The position numbers and the translations under genes were made by a program. A DNA stretch of 31,489 nt from a virus, in the IMG/VR virus record IMGVR_UViG_3300042484_002329, positions 1 through 31,489 of that record; one strand, given 5' to 3'. This document shows positions 8,180-16,316 of the stretch, piece by piece (position 1 is the stretch's first letter; each line of letters begins with the position of its first letter). The notes beneath the pieces are model-generated. The model made no database searches. It was not told the DNA's origin and worked only from the letters and a program-made list of their open reading frames with translations.

Positions 8180-8898
8180 TTATAGAGGGAAATTCGGCAT
8201 GGTATGTATCGCCATCAAATAGATACGGATTAAGTAAAGTAACTTCTAACAACATAACTAATAGTGATTTTACATTTTTATGCAGAATTAAAATTGATTG
8301 GGAAAAAATGGTAGAAAATACCTATACCCAACATAGTTCTATAATGATAAAAAGCGGTAAAAATTTGGGAATTGGAGTATCAAAGACTGGAAATAATTAT
8401 AGAGTAATTAAAGCATTAGCATGGACAACCGTACTACCAGATGATACAAATACTAAAGGTGTTCATGAAATACACATACCACTTAATAACGATACGACAC
8501 TGCCTGATATTAGTGAAGGTGATATTGATTGCGTTTTTTCATATAGTGTTATGACTAAAACTTTAAGATTAAACGTAAATGGAATTGAAAAAACGCTACA
8601 CGTTGAAAATCCATTAATAGATTATTCTGCATCTTGGCTATGGGTCGGTTGTGCAAATCCATTAGAAAATATACCATTAGAACATAGCCATTATTTTTTT
8701 GGTGAATTCAAATTAATGGGAATATATCAAAAGTACTTAACGAATGAGGAAATCCAACGTGCATTCAACAAACAACTTAATTCAGAACATAGTGTAATTG
8801 CCTATTATGACTTTGAAGAATCGACCCCCTATAAAATAATGGATGTTAGTAGTAATGGTAATCACTTAAATAAGTATGATAAAAGATGGATGGATTAG
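8176..8898 (+). CDS. Stand-alone LamG/ConA-like lectin-type domain protein
   Basis: A 240-aa protein made almost entirely of one jelly-roll domain of the Laminin_G_3 type: opening strand with DFTFLCRIKID, a middle strand TLRLNVNGIEKTL (equivalent to the usual L-Y-x-N/D-G), LWVGCANP, then FFGEFKLMGIYQKYLTNEEI and a closing VIAYYDFEE followed by DVSSNGNHL. This order parallels the inserts of the two GT7 genes upstream. No signal peptide or catalytic residues. Start overlaps the radical SAM gene by 4 bases and the end overlaps the following gene by 13 bases. It may be a virion-attached carbohydrate binder or a subunit that presents glycans to a partner enzyme; sequence alone cannot separate these. 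Confidence 0.72.
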   Translation: MIIEGNSAWYVSPSNRYGLSKVTSNNITNSDFTFLCRIKIDWEKMVENTYTQHSSIMIKSGKNLGIGVSKTGNNYRVIKALAWTTVLPDDTNTKGVHEIHIPLNNDTTLPDISEGDIDCVFSYSVMTKTLRLNVNGIEKTLHVENPLIDYSASWLWVGCANPLENIPLEHSHYFFGEFKLMGIYQKYLTNEEIQRAFNKQLNSEHSVIAYYDFEESTPYKIMDVSSNGNHLNKYDKRWMD

Positions 8899-10307
8899 AA
8901 TTGCTAAATACAAATATTAATTTTGTTTTCGAATTCAAAACGCCAAATGGATACTTACCTTTGGGATATAATAAATACTCATTACCAGTAAATATTTTTC
9001 ATAATATCGAAAATATATACACAACTGATTATACGATTATTGCAAATTCAATGAACACACCATCGGAGTATTCAGTTAGAAACGCAAGCTATCCTATAAA
9101 ATTACTTGAAAGAGGTAAACATATACATCGAGTATTATTAAAAGATTTAAATGAAAAAACTATAAATCCTAATGAAATATATGTGTTATGTTTTGAATCA
9201 TTTTCAACCGAAGTACTATTTCAATATTATGGCGATATACTAAATCGTATTGATAATATGATATCACCTAAATTACTTAATTTAGTAAAAACAAAAGAAA
9301 ATTTTAAAATAGCATTTGTTGATATATGGGAAGGTTCATATCCACATGATTATACTATATTTGATAATATAAACAATTTTTTAAATGCACATAATATAAA
9401 TCATGAAAACAAAGTATTTGTCAGTTCGTGTAATGTTTTAATTGAAAGTATGGATGGTAATAAAATAAATCCAACGGATATTCAGCGAATTAAAGCATTT
9501 ACAAACGATAATTACATATATGAGGCAGGAAATTATATATCACAATTAAGGGCAAGTAAATCAAATGAAATAGTTGAAAATGATTACGAATATTCCATAC
9601 AAGATGCAATAATATATAATCCGAAACCAAAAAAGTTTTTAATGTATAATCGAAATACATCGAGATTACATAGACCCTGGTTTGTAAAAAAATTATATGA
9701 AAATGATTTGTTAAAATCTGGTTACATTTCATTAATCCAAAATAATGAATTTGAAGAAAGATTAGATAAGGATATAACTGAAATTCAAGAATTAGATTTA
9801 ACTAAATCTGATATGCATGATTTAGTAAATTCTTACAAAAACTTTTATCCTTTAAATATAGATGAAACCGATGGCGACCGAATTGCATGGTTACATAACT
9901 ATTTAAGTAGAAGAAAGGAATATGAAGAAACTTATTTTACAATTGTAGGTGAAACAAACGCAGAAGCACAGTATCTTTTCATAACCGAAAAAACATTAAA
10001 ACCAATAATGAATTTACATCCGTTTTTTATTGTCGGTAATCCATATACTATAAAATATTTACAAAAATTAGGGTTTAAAACATTTTCAGATTTTTGGGAC
10101 GAGAGTTATGATGTAGAACCAAATTTCAAATTAAGATGTGAGATGATTGTTGTTGAGGTTAAAAAACTATGTGAAAAATCTGATACAGAATTACTAAAAT
10201 TATTAAAAAATATGGAAGATATATTACATCATAATAAAAAACTACTACACTCATTTTATACGAAAAATAAAAGAGAATCAATATTCAGAGAAAATATAAC
10301 AAAATAA
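8886..10307 (+). CDS. Putative glycosyltransferase, GT10-like C-terminus (paralogue 1 of 3)
   Basis: A 473-aa protein. The C-terminal half carries a signature shared with the genes at 12468 and 18817: KKFLMYNRNTSRLHRP (249-264), GETNAEAQYLFITEKTLKPI (355-374), HPFFIVG (378-384), and LGFKTFSDFWDESYD (395-409). The ITEK...KPI...P pattern resembles the donor-binding region of family GT10 fucosyltransferases (Y-x-T-E-K and a following Pro-rich strand), so a GT-B glycosyltransferase is likely, but I am not certain of the family. The N-terminal half (KIAFVDIWEGSYPHDY, 141-156) would be the acceptor domain. Directly overlaps the LamG gene and lies 8 bases before an epimerase gene. Confidence 0.58.
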   Translation: MDGLELLNTNINFVFEFKTPNGYLPLGYNKYSLPVNIFHNIENIYTTDYTIIANSMNTPSEYSVRNASYPIKLLERGKHIHRVLLKDLNEKTINPNEIYVLCFESFSTEVLFQYYGDILNRIDNMISPKLLNLVKTKENFKIAFVDIWEGSYPHDYTIFDNINNFLNAHNINHENKVFVSSCNVLIESMDGNKINPTDIQRIKAFTNDNYIYEAGNYISQLRASKSNEIVENDYEYSIQDAIIYNPKPKKFLMYNRNTSRLHRPWFVKKLYENDLLKSGYISLIQNNEFEERLDKDITEIQELDLTKSDMHDLVNSYKNFYPLNIDETDGDRIAWLHNYLSRRKEYEETYFTIVGETNAEAQYLFITEKTLKPIMNLHPFFIVGNPYTIKYLQKLGFKTFSDFWDESYDVEPNFKLRCEMIVVEVKKLCEKSDTELLKLLKNMEDILHHNKKLLHSFYTKNKRESIFRENITK

Positions 10308-10315
10308 TAAATAAT

Positions 10316-11287
10316 ATGAATGTATTAATCACAGGCGGTGCAGGCTATTTAGGTTCGGTATTGATTGAAGAACTTTTTAATCATGGTGGAATTAGTAAAT
10401 TAACGGTGTATGATAATTTAATGTACAATCAAACATCGTTAATTCATTACAGTTGGAGAAAAAACTTCGAATTTGTATATGGCGATGTTAGAGATGAAAA
10501 AACCTTAGCAAAATATGTAGATGAAGCAGATGTAATCATTCCACTGGCAGCAATCGTAGGATTTCCTGCATGTGATAGAGATAAAGACCTTGCAACTGCA
10601 GTAAATTATACTCATGTAAAGTTTATATGTGATAGTATAAAAAATACTGATAAAAAAATTGTGTACCCAAATACAAATAGTGGGTATGGGATAGGAGAAA
10701 ATGGTGAATGTACTGAAGAAAGTCCACTCAACCCTATTTCGCATTACGGAGTGACGAAAGTACTTGCTGAAAAGGAAGTAATAAAAGTTGGTGGAATATC
10801 AATAAGACTTGCCACCGTTTTTGGTTCATCACCCCGAATGCGAATGGATTTACTTGTTAATGAGTTTGTATATAAAGCCCTAACAGATAAGTACATTACC
10901 ATTTTTGAAAAAAAATTCATAAGAAACTACATTCATATTAGAGATGTTGCAAATGCATTTATTTATATGATTGAAAATTATGATAAATTGAAAGGCGAAG
11001 CATTTAATGTAGGACTATCAGATGCAAATTTATCAAAAGAACAATTGGTAAATAAAATAAAAGAATATGTACCTGATTTTGCTATAACATATTCGGATTA
11101 TTATGAAGACCCTGATAAACGTGACTATATAGTATCAAACGCAAAGTTGGAAAAATTAGGATGGAGACCCCATCATAGTTTAGATTCAGGTATTGTAGAA
11201 TTGATTAAAACATATAAAATTTTAATACAAGATTTATCATCAAAATATAGAAATGGATTTCCATTAGGTTATGGCACAAGGACGTAG
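10316..11287 (+). CDS. NAD-dependent sugar epimerase/dehydratase (extended SDR)
   Basis: A 323-aa extended short-chain dehydrogenase. TGGAGYLG (6-13) is the N-terminal G-x-x-G-x-x-G NAD-binding loop, YGDVRD (55-60) contacts the cofactor, NTNSGYG (119-125) supplies the catalytic Ser and SHYGVTK (142-148) the Y144-x3-K148 pair. FIRNYIHIRDVANAF and the C-terminal LGWRPHHSLDSGI are typical of nucleotide-sugar epimerases/dehydratases. It acts on an NDP-sugar in the cytoplasm. It overlaps the RmlC-like gene by 17 bases, so the two probably work in sequence, for example reduction or dehydration together with 3,5-epimerisation of a 4-keto sugar. No preceding RmlA or RmlB is seen in the window, so the substrate may come from the host. 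Confidence 0.85.
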   Translation: MNVLITGGAGYLGSVLIEELFNHGGISKLTVYDNLMYNQTSLIHYSWRKNFEFVYGDVRDEKTLAKYVDEADVIIPLAAIVGFPACDRDKDLATAVNYTHVKFICDSIKNTDKKIVYPNTNSGYGIGENGECTEESPLNPISHYGVTKVLAEKEVIKVGGISIRLATVFGSSPRMRMDLLVNEFVYKALTDKYITIFEKKFIRNYIHIRDVANAFIYMIENYDKLKGEAFNVGLSDANLSKEQLVNKIKEYVPDFAITYSDYYEDPDKRDYIVSNAKLEKLGWRPHHSLDSGIVELIKTYKILIQDLSSKYRNGFPLGYGTRT

Positions 11288-11855
11288 TATATTTTACAAA
11301 GAACGTAGTTGGAATGATTTTCACTACTATAATGGTTCGGTATTGCCGGAAGTTAAAATTGTGCAACCATCGGTTTATCATGAATATCGAGGTTCAATCT
11401 CTACAACTTATCACTCCGATTATTACGATAGATTGTTGCCGGCTGCTGAACGTAACGAAGGGTTACAATTTAAGCATGATAGATATTCAAAATCAAAATT
11501 TGGAGTATTGAGGGGGTTACATTACGATGATAAAACATGGAAACTGGTATCTTGTCTACATGGTAAAATATATTTGGTTGTATTAGATGTTAGACCTAAA
11601 CAACCAAACTATGGAAAATGGGAATCATTTATAATATCACCCGAAACTGCAACACAAGTACTAATACCACCCGGATTTGCTAACGGTCATTTCATTATGG
11701 AAGACGATTCAATTTTCCACTATAAAATGGCGTATAATGGAGAATATAATGATGAAACTAAACAAAAAACAATAGTGTTTAACGATAAACGATTTAACAT
11801 AGAATGGCCGGTTCAATCGCCCATTCTTTCAACAAGAGATAGAAATGGAAATTAA
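11271..11855 (+). CDS. dTDP-4-dehydrorhamnose 3,5-epimerase-like protein (RmlC family)
   Basis: A 194-aa cupin of the dTDP_sugar_isom family. FGVLRGLHYD (77-86) contains the catalytic-base His (H84) in the invariant R-G-L-H-Y motif. KLVSCLHGKIYLVVLDVR (91-108) and IPPGFANGHF (132-141) are the following conserved strands, close to V-x-x-G-x-(I/V)-x-D-V-x-x-D and P-x-G-x-x-H-G-F of the family. Length is near the usual 180-190 aa. The N-terminal about 30 residues are an extension. It would convert a dTDP-4-keto-6-deoxyhexose, or a similar NDP-4-keto sugar, to its 3- and/or 5-epimer. Its start overlaps the epimerase upstream and its end overlaps the next gene by 11 bases. Confidence 0.85.
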   Translation: MAQGRSIFYKERSWNDFHYYNGSVLPEVKIVQPSVYHEYRGSISTTYHSDYYDRLLPAAERNEGLQFKHDRYSKSKFGVLRGLHYDDKTWKLVSCLHGKIYLVVLDVRPKQPNYGKWESFIISPETATQVLIPPGFANGHFIMEDDSIFHYKMAYNGEYNDETKQKTIVFNDKRFNIEWPVQSPILSTRDRNGN

Positions 11856-12483
11856 AAATTTAAACTTTCATTCAGATAGATGGGATGGTAGTAATTATAC
11901 ACCCGATGAATTAATCCAATTTGAGAACGATGTTATTGCACATTGGGAAAATGGTGAAATTACCGGTCCTATACATTTATCAAACGGAAATGAAGAACCA
12001 CTTATCGAAATTTTTAAAAAAATAGCAGTAGATGATTGGGTATTTTCTACATGGAGGTCGCATTATCATGCACTATTACATGGAATTGATAAGCATTGGT
12101 TAATGAATGAGATACTGGCTGGTAGAAGTATTACGATTGTAAATAAAAAATCAAATTTCTATTCATCGGCAATTGTAACGGGTATATTACCAATTGCGTT
12201 GGGTGTGGCAAAATCAATAAAATTAAAAGGTGAAGATAAAAAGGTATGGTGTTTTATTGGGGATATGACATTTGAAACCGGTATATTTTACGAGGTTCAT
12301 AAATATGCTAGAAATCATAATTTGCCTCTATATTTTGTAGTTGAAGATAACGAAGTATCGACTAACACACCAACATCTCATACATGGGGCGGTATTCAAC
12401 GAGATATACCAGATGATGTTATGTATTACAAATATAAATCAAAATATCCACATTATGGGACAGGAAAATGGATAGTATTTTAA
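11845..12483 (+). CDS. Thiamine-diphosphate enzyme, E1-alpha-like (PP-domain) subunit
   Basis: A 212-aa protein matching the core of the alpha subunit of 2-oxoacid dehydrogenase E1 (E1_dh type). STWRSHYHALLHG (68-80) corresponds to the Y-R-D-H-x-H-x-L-x-x-G segment, SSAIVTGILPIALGVAKSIK (107-126) to the family's G-x-V-x-x-Q-x-P-x-A-x-G-x-A, and IGDMTFETG ... VVEDNEVSTNT (138-174) to the G-D-x(about 28)-N Mg/ThDP-binding motif. E1-alpha chains are normally over 320 aa; here the C-terminal third is missing because the next gene begins at 12468. The partner is the E1-beta-like gene at 18279, in a different promoter unit. No lipoyl or E3 gene is present, so this is probably a small ThDP lyase or transferase in sugar biosynthesis and not a dehydrogenase complex (inference). 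Confidence 0.72.
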   Translation: MEIKNLNFHSDRWDGSNYTPDELIQFENDVIAHWENGEITGPIHLSNGNEEPLIEIFKKIAVDDWVFSTWRSHYHALLHGIDKHWLMNEILAGRSITIVNKKSNFYSSAIVTGILPIALGVAKSIKLKGEDKKVWCFIGDMTFETGIFYEVHKYARNHNLPLYFVVEDNEVSTNTPTSHTWGGIQRDIPDDVMYYKYKSKYPHYGTGKWIVF

Positions 12484-13640
12484 ACTTTGTCTTTTTAAAG
12501 GATACGTTAGAATTTAATGGAGAAAAGAGACCAATGGCTAATGGTCCATTATTTTATTACGTAACCAATAGGGGATATTCATGTACAATATCTGGTAAAA
12601 TTCGTACTGGCTATAAAAATTTACTGTTAATAGAATCATTGGGTAATAAACTAGATGCAGTAATGGATATATCTGATGATATATATGATTATGTCCGCAA
12701 CAATGATGTAAAATTACTATTTGTAAGTGTGGCTGACCCCAGCGATATTATCACATTTCATCGCGGATATTCATACATAGCCACTAAATTACCAAACGAT
12801 AAATATTATATAGTAGATTCAAATACCTATCTATCAACTATATCCGATATCTATACATTAGATTGGTTTTTAGAAGATGGCCAATGTACTCCTACTAATT
12901 CGGTTAAAAATGTAAATGATTTAGGTTATATTAGTGAATATATTGAACTAAATGAGTTAAAGAGTTTTCGAAATAAAAAATTTCTATGTTTTAATCGAAA
13001 TGTTGATAGACACCATCGAATATCATTACTACACGAATACATGATAAACAATTATTCAGATTCATATTTTACATTTTTACTAAAAACTGAACATTATTCA
13101 ACCCCATATCTGTTAGATTCAACTCCCTATACCAAAGAAGAGTATAATAAACTAATTCCGATGGAATTGGATACTCAAAATGCCGAAAATAAGTATAGTT
13201 TTAGAGTTACTGATACTAATAAAAAAGAATTATTTTTAAATTCTTGTATAAATTTAGTAACAGAGAGTAGTTTTCATAATAATGAGTTGTTTATATCTGA
13301 AAAAATAATCAAACCTATTATAAATTATCAACCATTTATAGTATTTGCATCAGTAGGGTATTTAAAACGTCTAAAAACACATGGATTTAAGACATTTTCG
13401 GATATTTGGGATGAAAACTATGACACCATTGAGGATAGCGAACAACGATTTTTTACTTTATTAAAATTAGTTAGAGAAATTAACTCAAAAAGTATAGAAG
13501 AAGTTAATGATATATACAAAAAGTGTTTAGATATTTGTATTTTTAATAAAAATCATTTTTACTCACAAAATAAAGATACTATGTCAGATATTTTAAAAGA
13601 TATTAGTGAGAAATGGGATGAACGTGACAAATTGATATGA
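12468..13640 (+). CDS. Putative glycosyltransferase, GT10-like C-terminus (paralogue 2 of 3)
   Basis: A 390-aa member of the same family as the genes at 8886 and 18817 but with a different and shorter N-terminal domain. Shared elements: KKFLCFNRNVDRHHRIS (170-186), LVTESSFHNNELFISEKIIK (263-282), PIINYQPF (283-290) and LKTHGFKTFSDIWDENYD (302-319), followed by TIEDSEQRF. The S-E-K-x-x-K-P-I segment matches the putative donor-binding site. The start overlaps the E1-alpha-like gene by 16 bases and the end overlaps the radical SAM gene by 4 bases (ATGA). Likely a cytoplasmic glycosyltransferase with its own acceptor; the family assignment rests on motif resemblance only. Confidence 0.58.
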   Translation: MDSILNFVFLKDTLEFNGEKRPMANGPLFYYVTNRGYSCTISGKIRTGYKNLLLIESLGNKLDAVMDISDDIYDYVRNNDVKLLFVSVADPSDIITFHRGYSYIATKLPNDKYYIVDSNTYLSTISDIYTLDWFLEDGQCTPTNSVKNVNDLGYISEYIELNELKSFRNKKFLCFNRNVDRHHRISLLHEYMINNYSDSYFTFLLKTEHYSTPYLLDSTPYTKEEYNKLIPMELDTQNAENKYSFRVTDTNKKELFLNSCINLVTESSFHNNELFISEKIIKPIINYQPFIVFASVGYLKRLKTHGFKTFSDIWDENYDTIEDSEQRFFTLLKLVREINSKSIEEVNDIYKKCLDICIFNKNHFYSQNKDTMSDILKDISEKWDERDKLI

Positions 13641-14833
13641 TATATAATCCAGAATTAGATAATTTTGATAAATTTGTAGTAGAATGGGATAGTGAAACAG
13701 AATATGTCCTTTTTGGTGCAAGTAAAGAGTGTGTCCAATTCATTAGAAGTATTGATTACCTATTAGGAAGTGATAAATTAAAAATAAAATATATTGTAGA
13801 CCACGATATAAAGGATACTACCACAATAGAGAATATAAACGAAATAAGTGAATATTATCACCAATCAAAAAACTTTAAAACTCAAAGACCGGCAATAAAA
13901 TTAATACATATTGATGATTTTAATGAAGATGTTCCCGTAATAATAACGACAGATGAATATCGAGCAAAATATACTGCATATTTGAATGAAAAAAGCATAA
14001 AACATACAACATATAAAAAAATAGCAGCTATATGGCCATTGAAATATGAAAACATAGTGCATATATTTCAAACCGATATACTTGTAACCGAACGATGTAA
14101 TTTAGCTTGTTCGCATTGCAATATGTTTATACCACATTTTGAATCGCCAACCCATAGAGATGTAAATCAAATAAAATCCGATATAGATGTATATTTTACT
14201 ATCGTAGATTATGTAAGCGTATATCATTTAGTTGGAGGCGAACCATTTTTATACCCAAATATTCAGGATATAATTGAACATATACTAACAAACTATTCAA
14301 ATAAAATTGATAAATTTATAATTACAACTAATGGCACGGTTATACCAAAAGAACCAACGTTAGAGTTGTTAAAAAACAATAATATAATATTAAGTGTTAG
14401 TGATTATTCTGATAAATTAGAAAAACTAAAAAATAAAGTTATTAGAACGATTGAAACTTATAAATTTCATAATATAAAACACTACGTCAGAAATAGTATT
14501 GAGTGGTATGATTTCGGAGATTTACGTATTAAAAAAAATATGAAAACCGATGAATTAATAAATCACTTTGATAGTTGCACGGCACCATTTAGAGGATTAA
14601 ACGATGGTAAATTTTATTATTGTCATTTAAACACAAGTGCAGTTGCAACTAAAATATTTCCACTTAATGATAATGATTATATTAGTTTAGATTCCGTAAC
14701 AAAAGAAGAACTAATCAAATTTGATTTGGGATATACTACATTAGGATACGTTACATTTTGTGATAATTGTAATGGTTGTAATACGGGAATAAAAATACCA
14801 GTAAGTTATGAACATCAAGGAATACGAAAATGA
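13637..14833 (+). CDS. Radical SAM enzyme with N-terminal Rossmann-like domain and C-terminal Cys cluster
   Basis: A 398-aa protein. Residues 1-130 form a separate domain beginning with YVLFGASKECVQFIRSI (23-39), which resembles a small nucleotide-binding fold. ERCNLACSHCN (152-162) is the radical SAM C-x3-C-x2-C motif (C154, C158, C161), LVGGEPFLYPN (198-208) the SAM-binding GGEP motif and ITTNG the next conserved strand. A C-terminal SCTAPFRGL ... FYYCHLN and FCDNCNGC look like ligands of an auxiliary SPASM/twitch-type cluster. It is the second radical SAM protein of the island and not closely similar to the first. A role in sugar or peptide modification is inferred from context. It overlaps the HAD gene by 4 bases. 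Confidence 0.8.
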   Translation: MIYNPELDNFDKFVVEWDSETEYVLFGASKECVQFIRSIDYLLGSDKLKIKYIVDHDIKDTTTIENINEISEYYHQSKNFKTQRPAIKLIHIDDFNEDVPVIITTDEYRAKYTAYLNEKSIKHTTYKKIAAIWPLKYENIVHIFQTDILVTERCNLACSHCNMFIPHFESPTHRDVNQIKSDIDVYFTIVDYVSVYHLVGGEPFLYPNIQDIIEHILTNYSNKIDKFIITTNGTVIPKEPTLELLKNNNIILSVSDYSDKLEKLKNKVIRTIETYKFHNIKHYVRNSIEWYDFGDLRIKKNMKTDELINHFDSCTAPFRGLNDGKFYYCHLNTSAVATKIFPLNDNDYISLDSVTKEELIKFDLGYTTLGYVTFCDNCNGCNTGIKIPVSYEHQGIRK

Positions 14834-15267
14834 TAGTAATAGTTGATATAGATAATACGTTATGTTTGAGTGGTAAACGATTAGACTTAGCAAAGAAAGA
14901 AGACGGGAAAATTGATTGGGATATTTTACACAATCCGGAACTCATAGAACAGGATGAACCAAACTTTCCAATGATTGATTTGGCACATAGATACAAACTT
15001 GTAGAAAATATTGAAGTCATAATAATAACAGGTAGACCCGAATCTATACGAGAAGTTACTGAATTGTGGTTAAAAAAGTACCATATTGAATATGATAAAT
15101 TATATATGAGAACCGAAAAAGACCATTATATACAAGCGGATGCGTTTAAAAGAAAAATATATAAAACTCATATAAACGATAAAGTATTTTGTGCGTTTGA
15201 TGATGACCAAAGTATAATAGATATGTGGTTAAGTTTAGGAATACCTACATTCAAAGTTTATACGTAA
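14830..15267 (+). CDS. HAD-superfamily phosphatase (polynucleotide kinase 3'-phosphatase-like)
   Basis: A 145-aa minimal HAD hydrolase. VDIDNT (5-10) is motif I with the nucleophile D6 and acid D8, IITGRPES (65-72) is motif II and FDDDQSIIDMW (123-133) is motif IV with the Mg-binding acids; K107 or K109 could serve as motif III. The end, DDDQSIIDMWLSLGIPTFKV, closely parallels the C-terminal phosphatase domain of T4 polynucleotide kinase (I-D-D-x-x-x-V-x-M-W-x-x-x-G). The kinase domain is absent. In T4-like phages such domains repair RNA ends, but its position in the sugar island leaves open a sugar-phosphate phosphatase. The next gene starts at its stop codon (TAATG). Confidence 0.75.
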   Translation: MIVIVDIDNTLCLSGKRLDLAKKEDGKIDWDILHNPELIEQDEPNFPMIDLAHRYKLVENIEVIIITGRPESIREVTELWLKKYHIEYDKLYMRTEKDHYIQADAFKRKIYKTHINDKVFCAFDDDQSIIDMWLSLGIPTFKVYT

Positions 15268-16265
15268 TGAATACAATTGATACACAAATTAAAATATTAT
15301 TAAGTGGTGTAAATTGGGAAGAGCCGGAAACACATAAAGAATTGGGATACATTTACTTTGGCCCACTTATGTATAATTTTTTTATATGGTTAAAATCGGA
15401 AGTAGCATCACACGATTTGGTATTATTTAATTCAAGAGAGGGATATTTTTTTAAAGAGATATATGAATTATTTCAAAAAAAATATGAATTACCTAAAAGT
15501 ATTTACTTTAAAACATCTAGAAAATTATCATCAATGGTTTCATATAAAAGACCCAACGATATTTATGAATCATTTAAATATCATCGCTATAATGGTAGTT
15601 TATCAAATTTACTCAAAGATAGATTTGGGGTTGTAACAAATGTAGATGATAATTGTTACGTTGATAGTGTAAAACAAATACCTGATTTAACTCCATATCT
15701 TGCACAAATATTATCCAAAGCAAAAACTACAAGAGATGAATATTCAAAATACATCAATACTATAATTGGTAATTCTAAAAATGTAATAATGGTAGATAGT
15801 GGATTTCAGGGAACAACCCAAAAAAATATTGAAAAAACATATGATTTAAAATTTGCCGGAAGGTATTTAATATATAAAGAAAATCCAAAATTATTAAATG
15901 TTAAAGGATTATATGAATATGAAAATTGTAAATTAAAAAATAATTTAATTTTTTTTGAATCCGTTTTTATTGATAAAGTTGGAACGTATATTGACATCAT
16001 CAACGGCGAGTTCGTAAATGAAGATATGAGTGAAAATCAAAAATATTTTAATGGCAAAGAAGATATAATTTCGGGTATTAAAAAATTTGTGAGTGATATG
16101 TTAGAGAATACTATCAGTACAGATAAAATACCAACAGAATTATCCGATAATATTTTTAATTTAATGTGTAAACGGAATTATATAAGGAATGATGCTTTAT
16201 TTGATATATTTTTACATGACAACCGATATACACGAGAATATACAAAAAAATTAGATAGGATTTAA
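15267..16265 (+). CDS. COG5610-like protein of polysaccharide clusters
   Basis: I place the start at 15267, in the TAATG junction with the HAD gene; an upstream in-frame ATG at 15225 would overlap that gene by 43 bases and adds 14 unremarkable residues. The 332-aa protein has ELGYIYFGPLMYNFFIWL (25-42), LVLFNSREGYFFKEIY (51-66), FKTSRK (81-86) and VIMVDSGFQGTTQ (173-185). These follow the pattern G-Y-x-x-x-G-P-x-x-x-x-F-x-x-W-L, F-x-x-R-(E/D)-G-Y, S-R-(R/K) and V-D-x-G-x-x-G-T that I know from COG5610-type proteins encoded in capsule and O-antigen clusters. That group is annotated as predicted HAD hydrolases, but its biochemistry is unsettled. Last gene of its unit; a promoter-like repeat follows. 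Confidence 0.6.
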   Translation: MNTIDTQIKILLSGVNWEEPETHKELGYIYFGPLMYNFFIWLKSEVASHDLVLFNSREGYFFKEIYELFQKKYELPKSIYFKTSRKLSSMVSYKRPNDIYESFKYHRYNGSLSNLLKDRFGVVTNVDDNCYVDSVKQIPDLTPYLAQILSKAKTTRDEYSKYINTIIGNSKNVIMVDSGFQGTTQKNIEKTYDLKFAGRYLIYKENPKLLNVKGLYEYENCKLKNNLIFFESVFIDKVGTYIDIINGEFVNEDMSENQKYFNGKEDIISGIKKFVSDMLENTISTDKIPTELSDNIFNLMCKRNYIRNDALFDIFLHDNRYTREYTKKLDRI

Positions 16266-16275
16266 ATAATCAGTA

Positions 16276-16303
16276 AATTTAAAAATAATATATTTATATA
16301 TAC
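16276..16303 (+). promoter_or_regulatory. Putative phage promoter element, copy of a perfect 28-bp repeat
   Basis: Identical to bases 3545-3572. It contains AATATATTTATATATAC (16287-16303) and ends 13 bases before the ATG at 16317, in a 51-base intergenic gap. Confidence 0.55.
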
Positions 16304-16316
16304 AGATAAAAACACA

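Noticed and set aside
11845-12483. A frameshift at the end of the E1-alpha-like gene hiding a full-length protein
   Set aside because: The sequence after the stop encodes the N-terminus of the next protein in another frame, and no E1-alpha C-terminal motif is visible in any frame there.
15225-15266. Upstream ATG giving 14 more residues to the COG5610-like protein
   Set aside because: It would overlap the HAD gene by 43 bases; the ATG at 15267 in a TAATG junction matches the spacing used by neighbouring genes.
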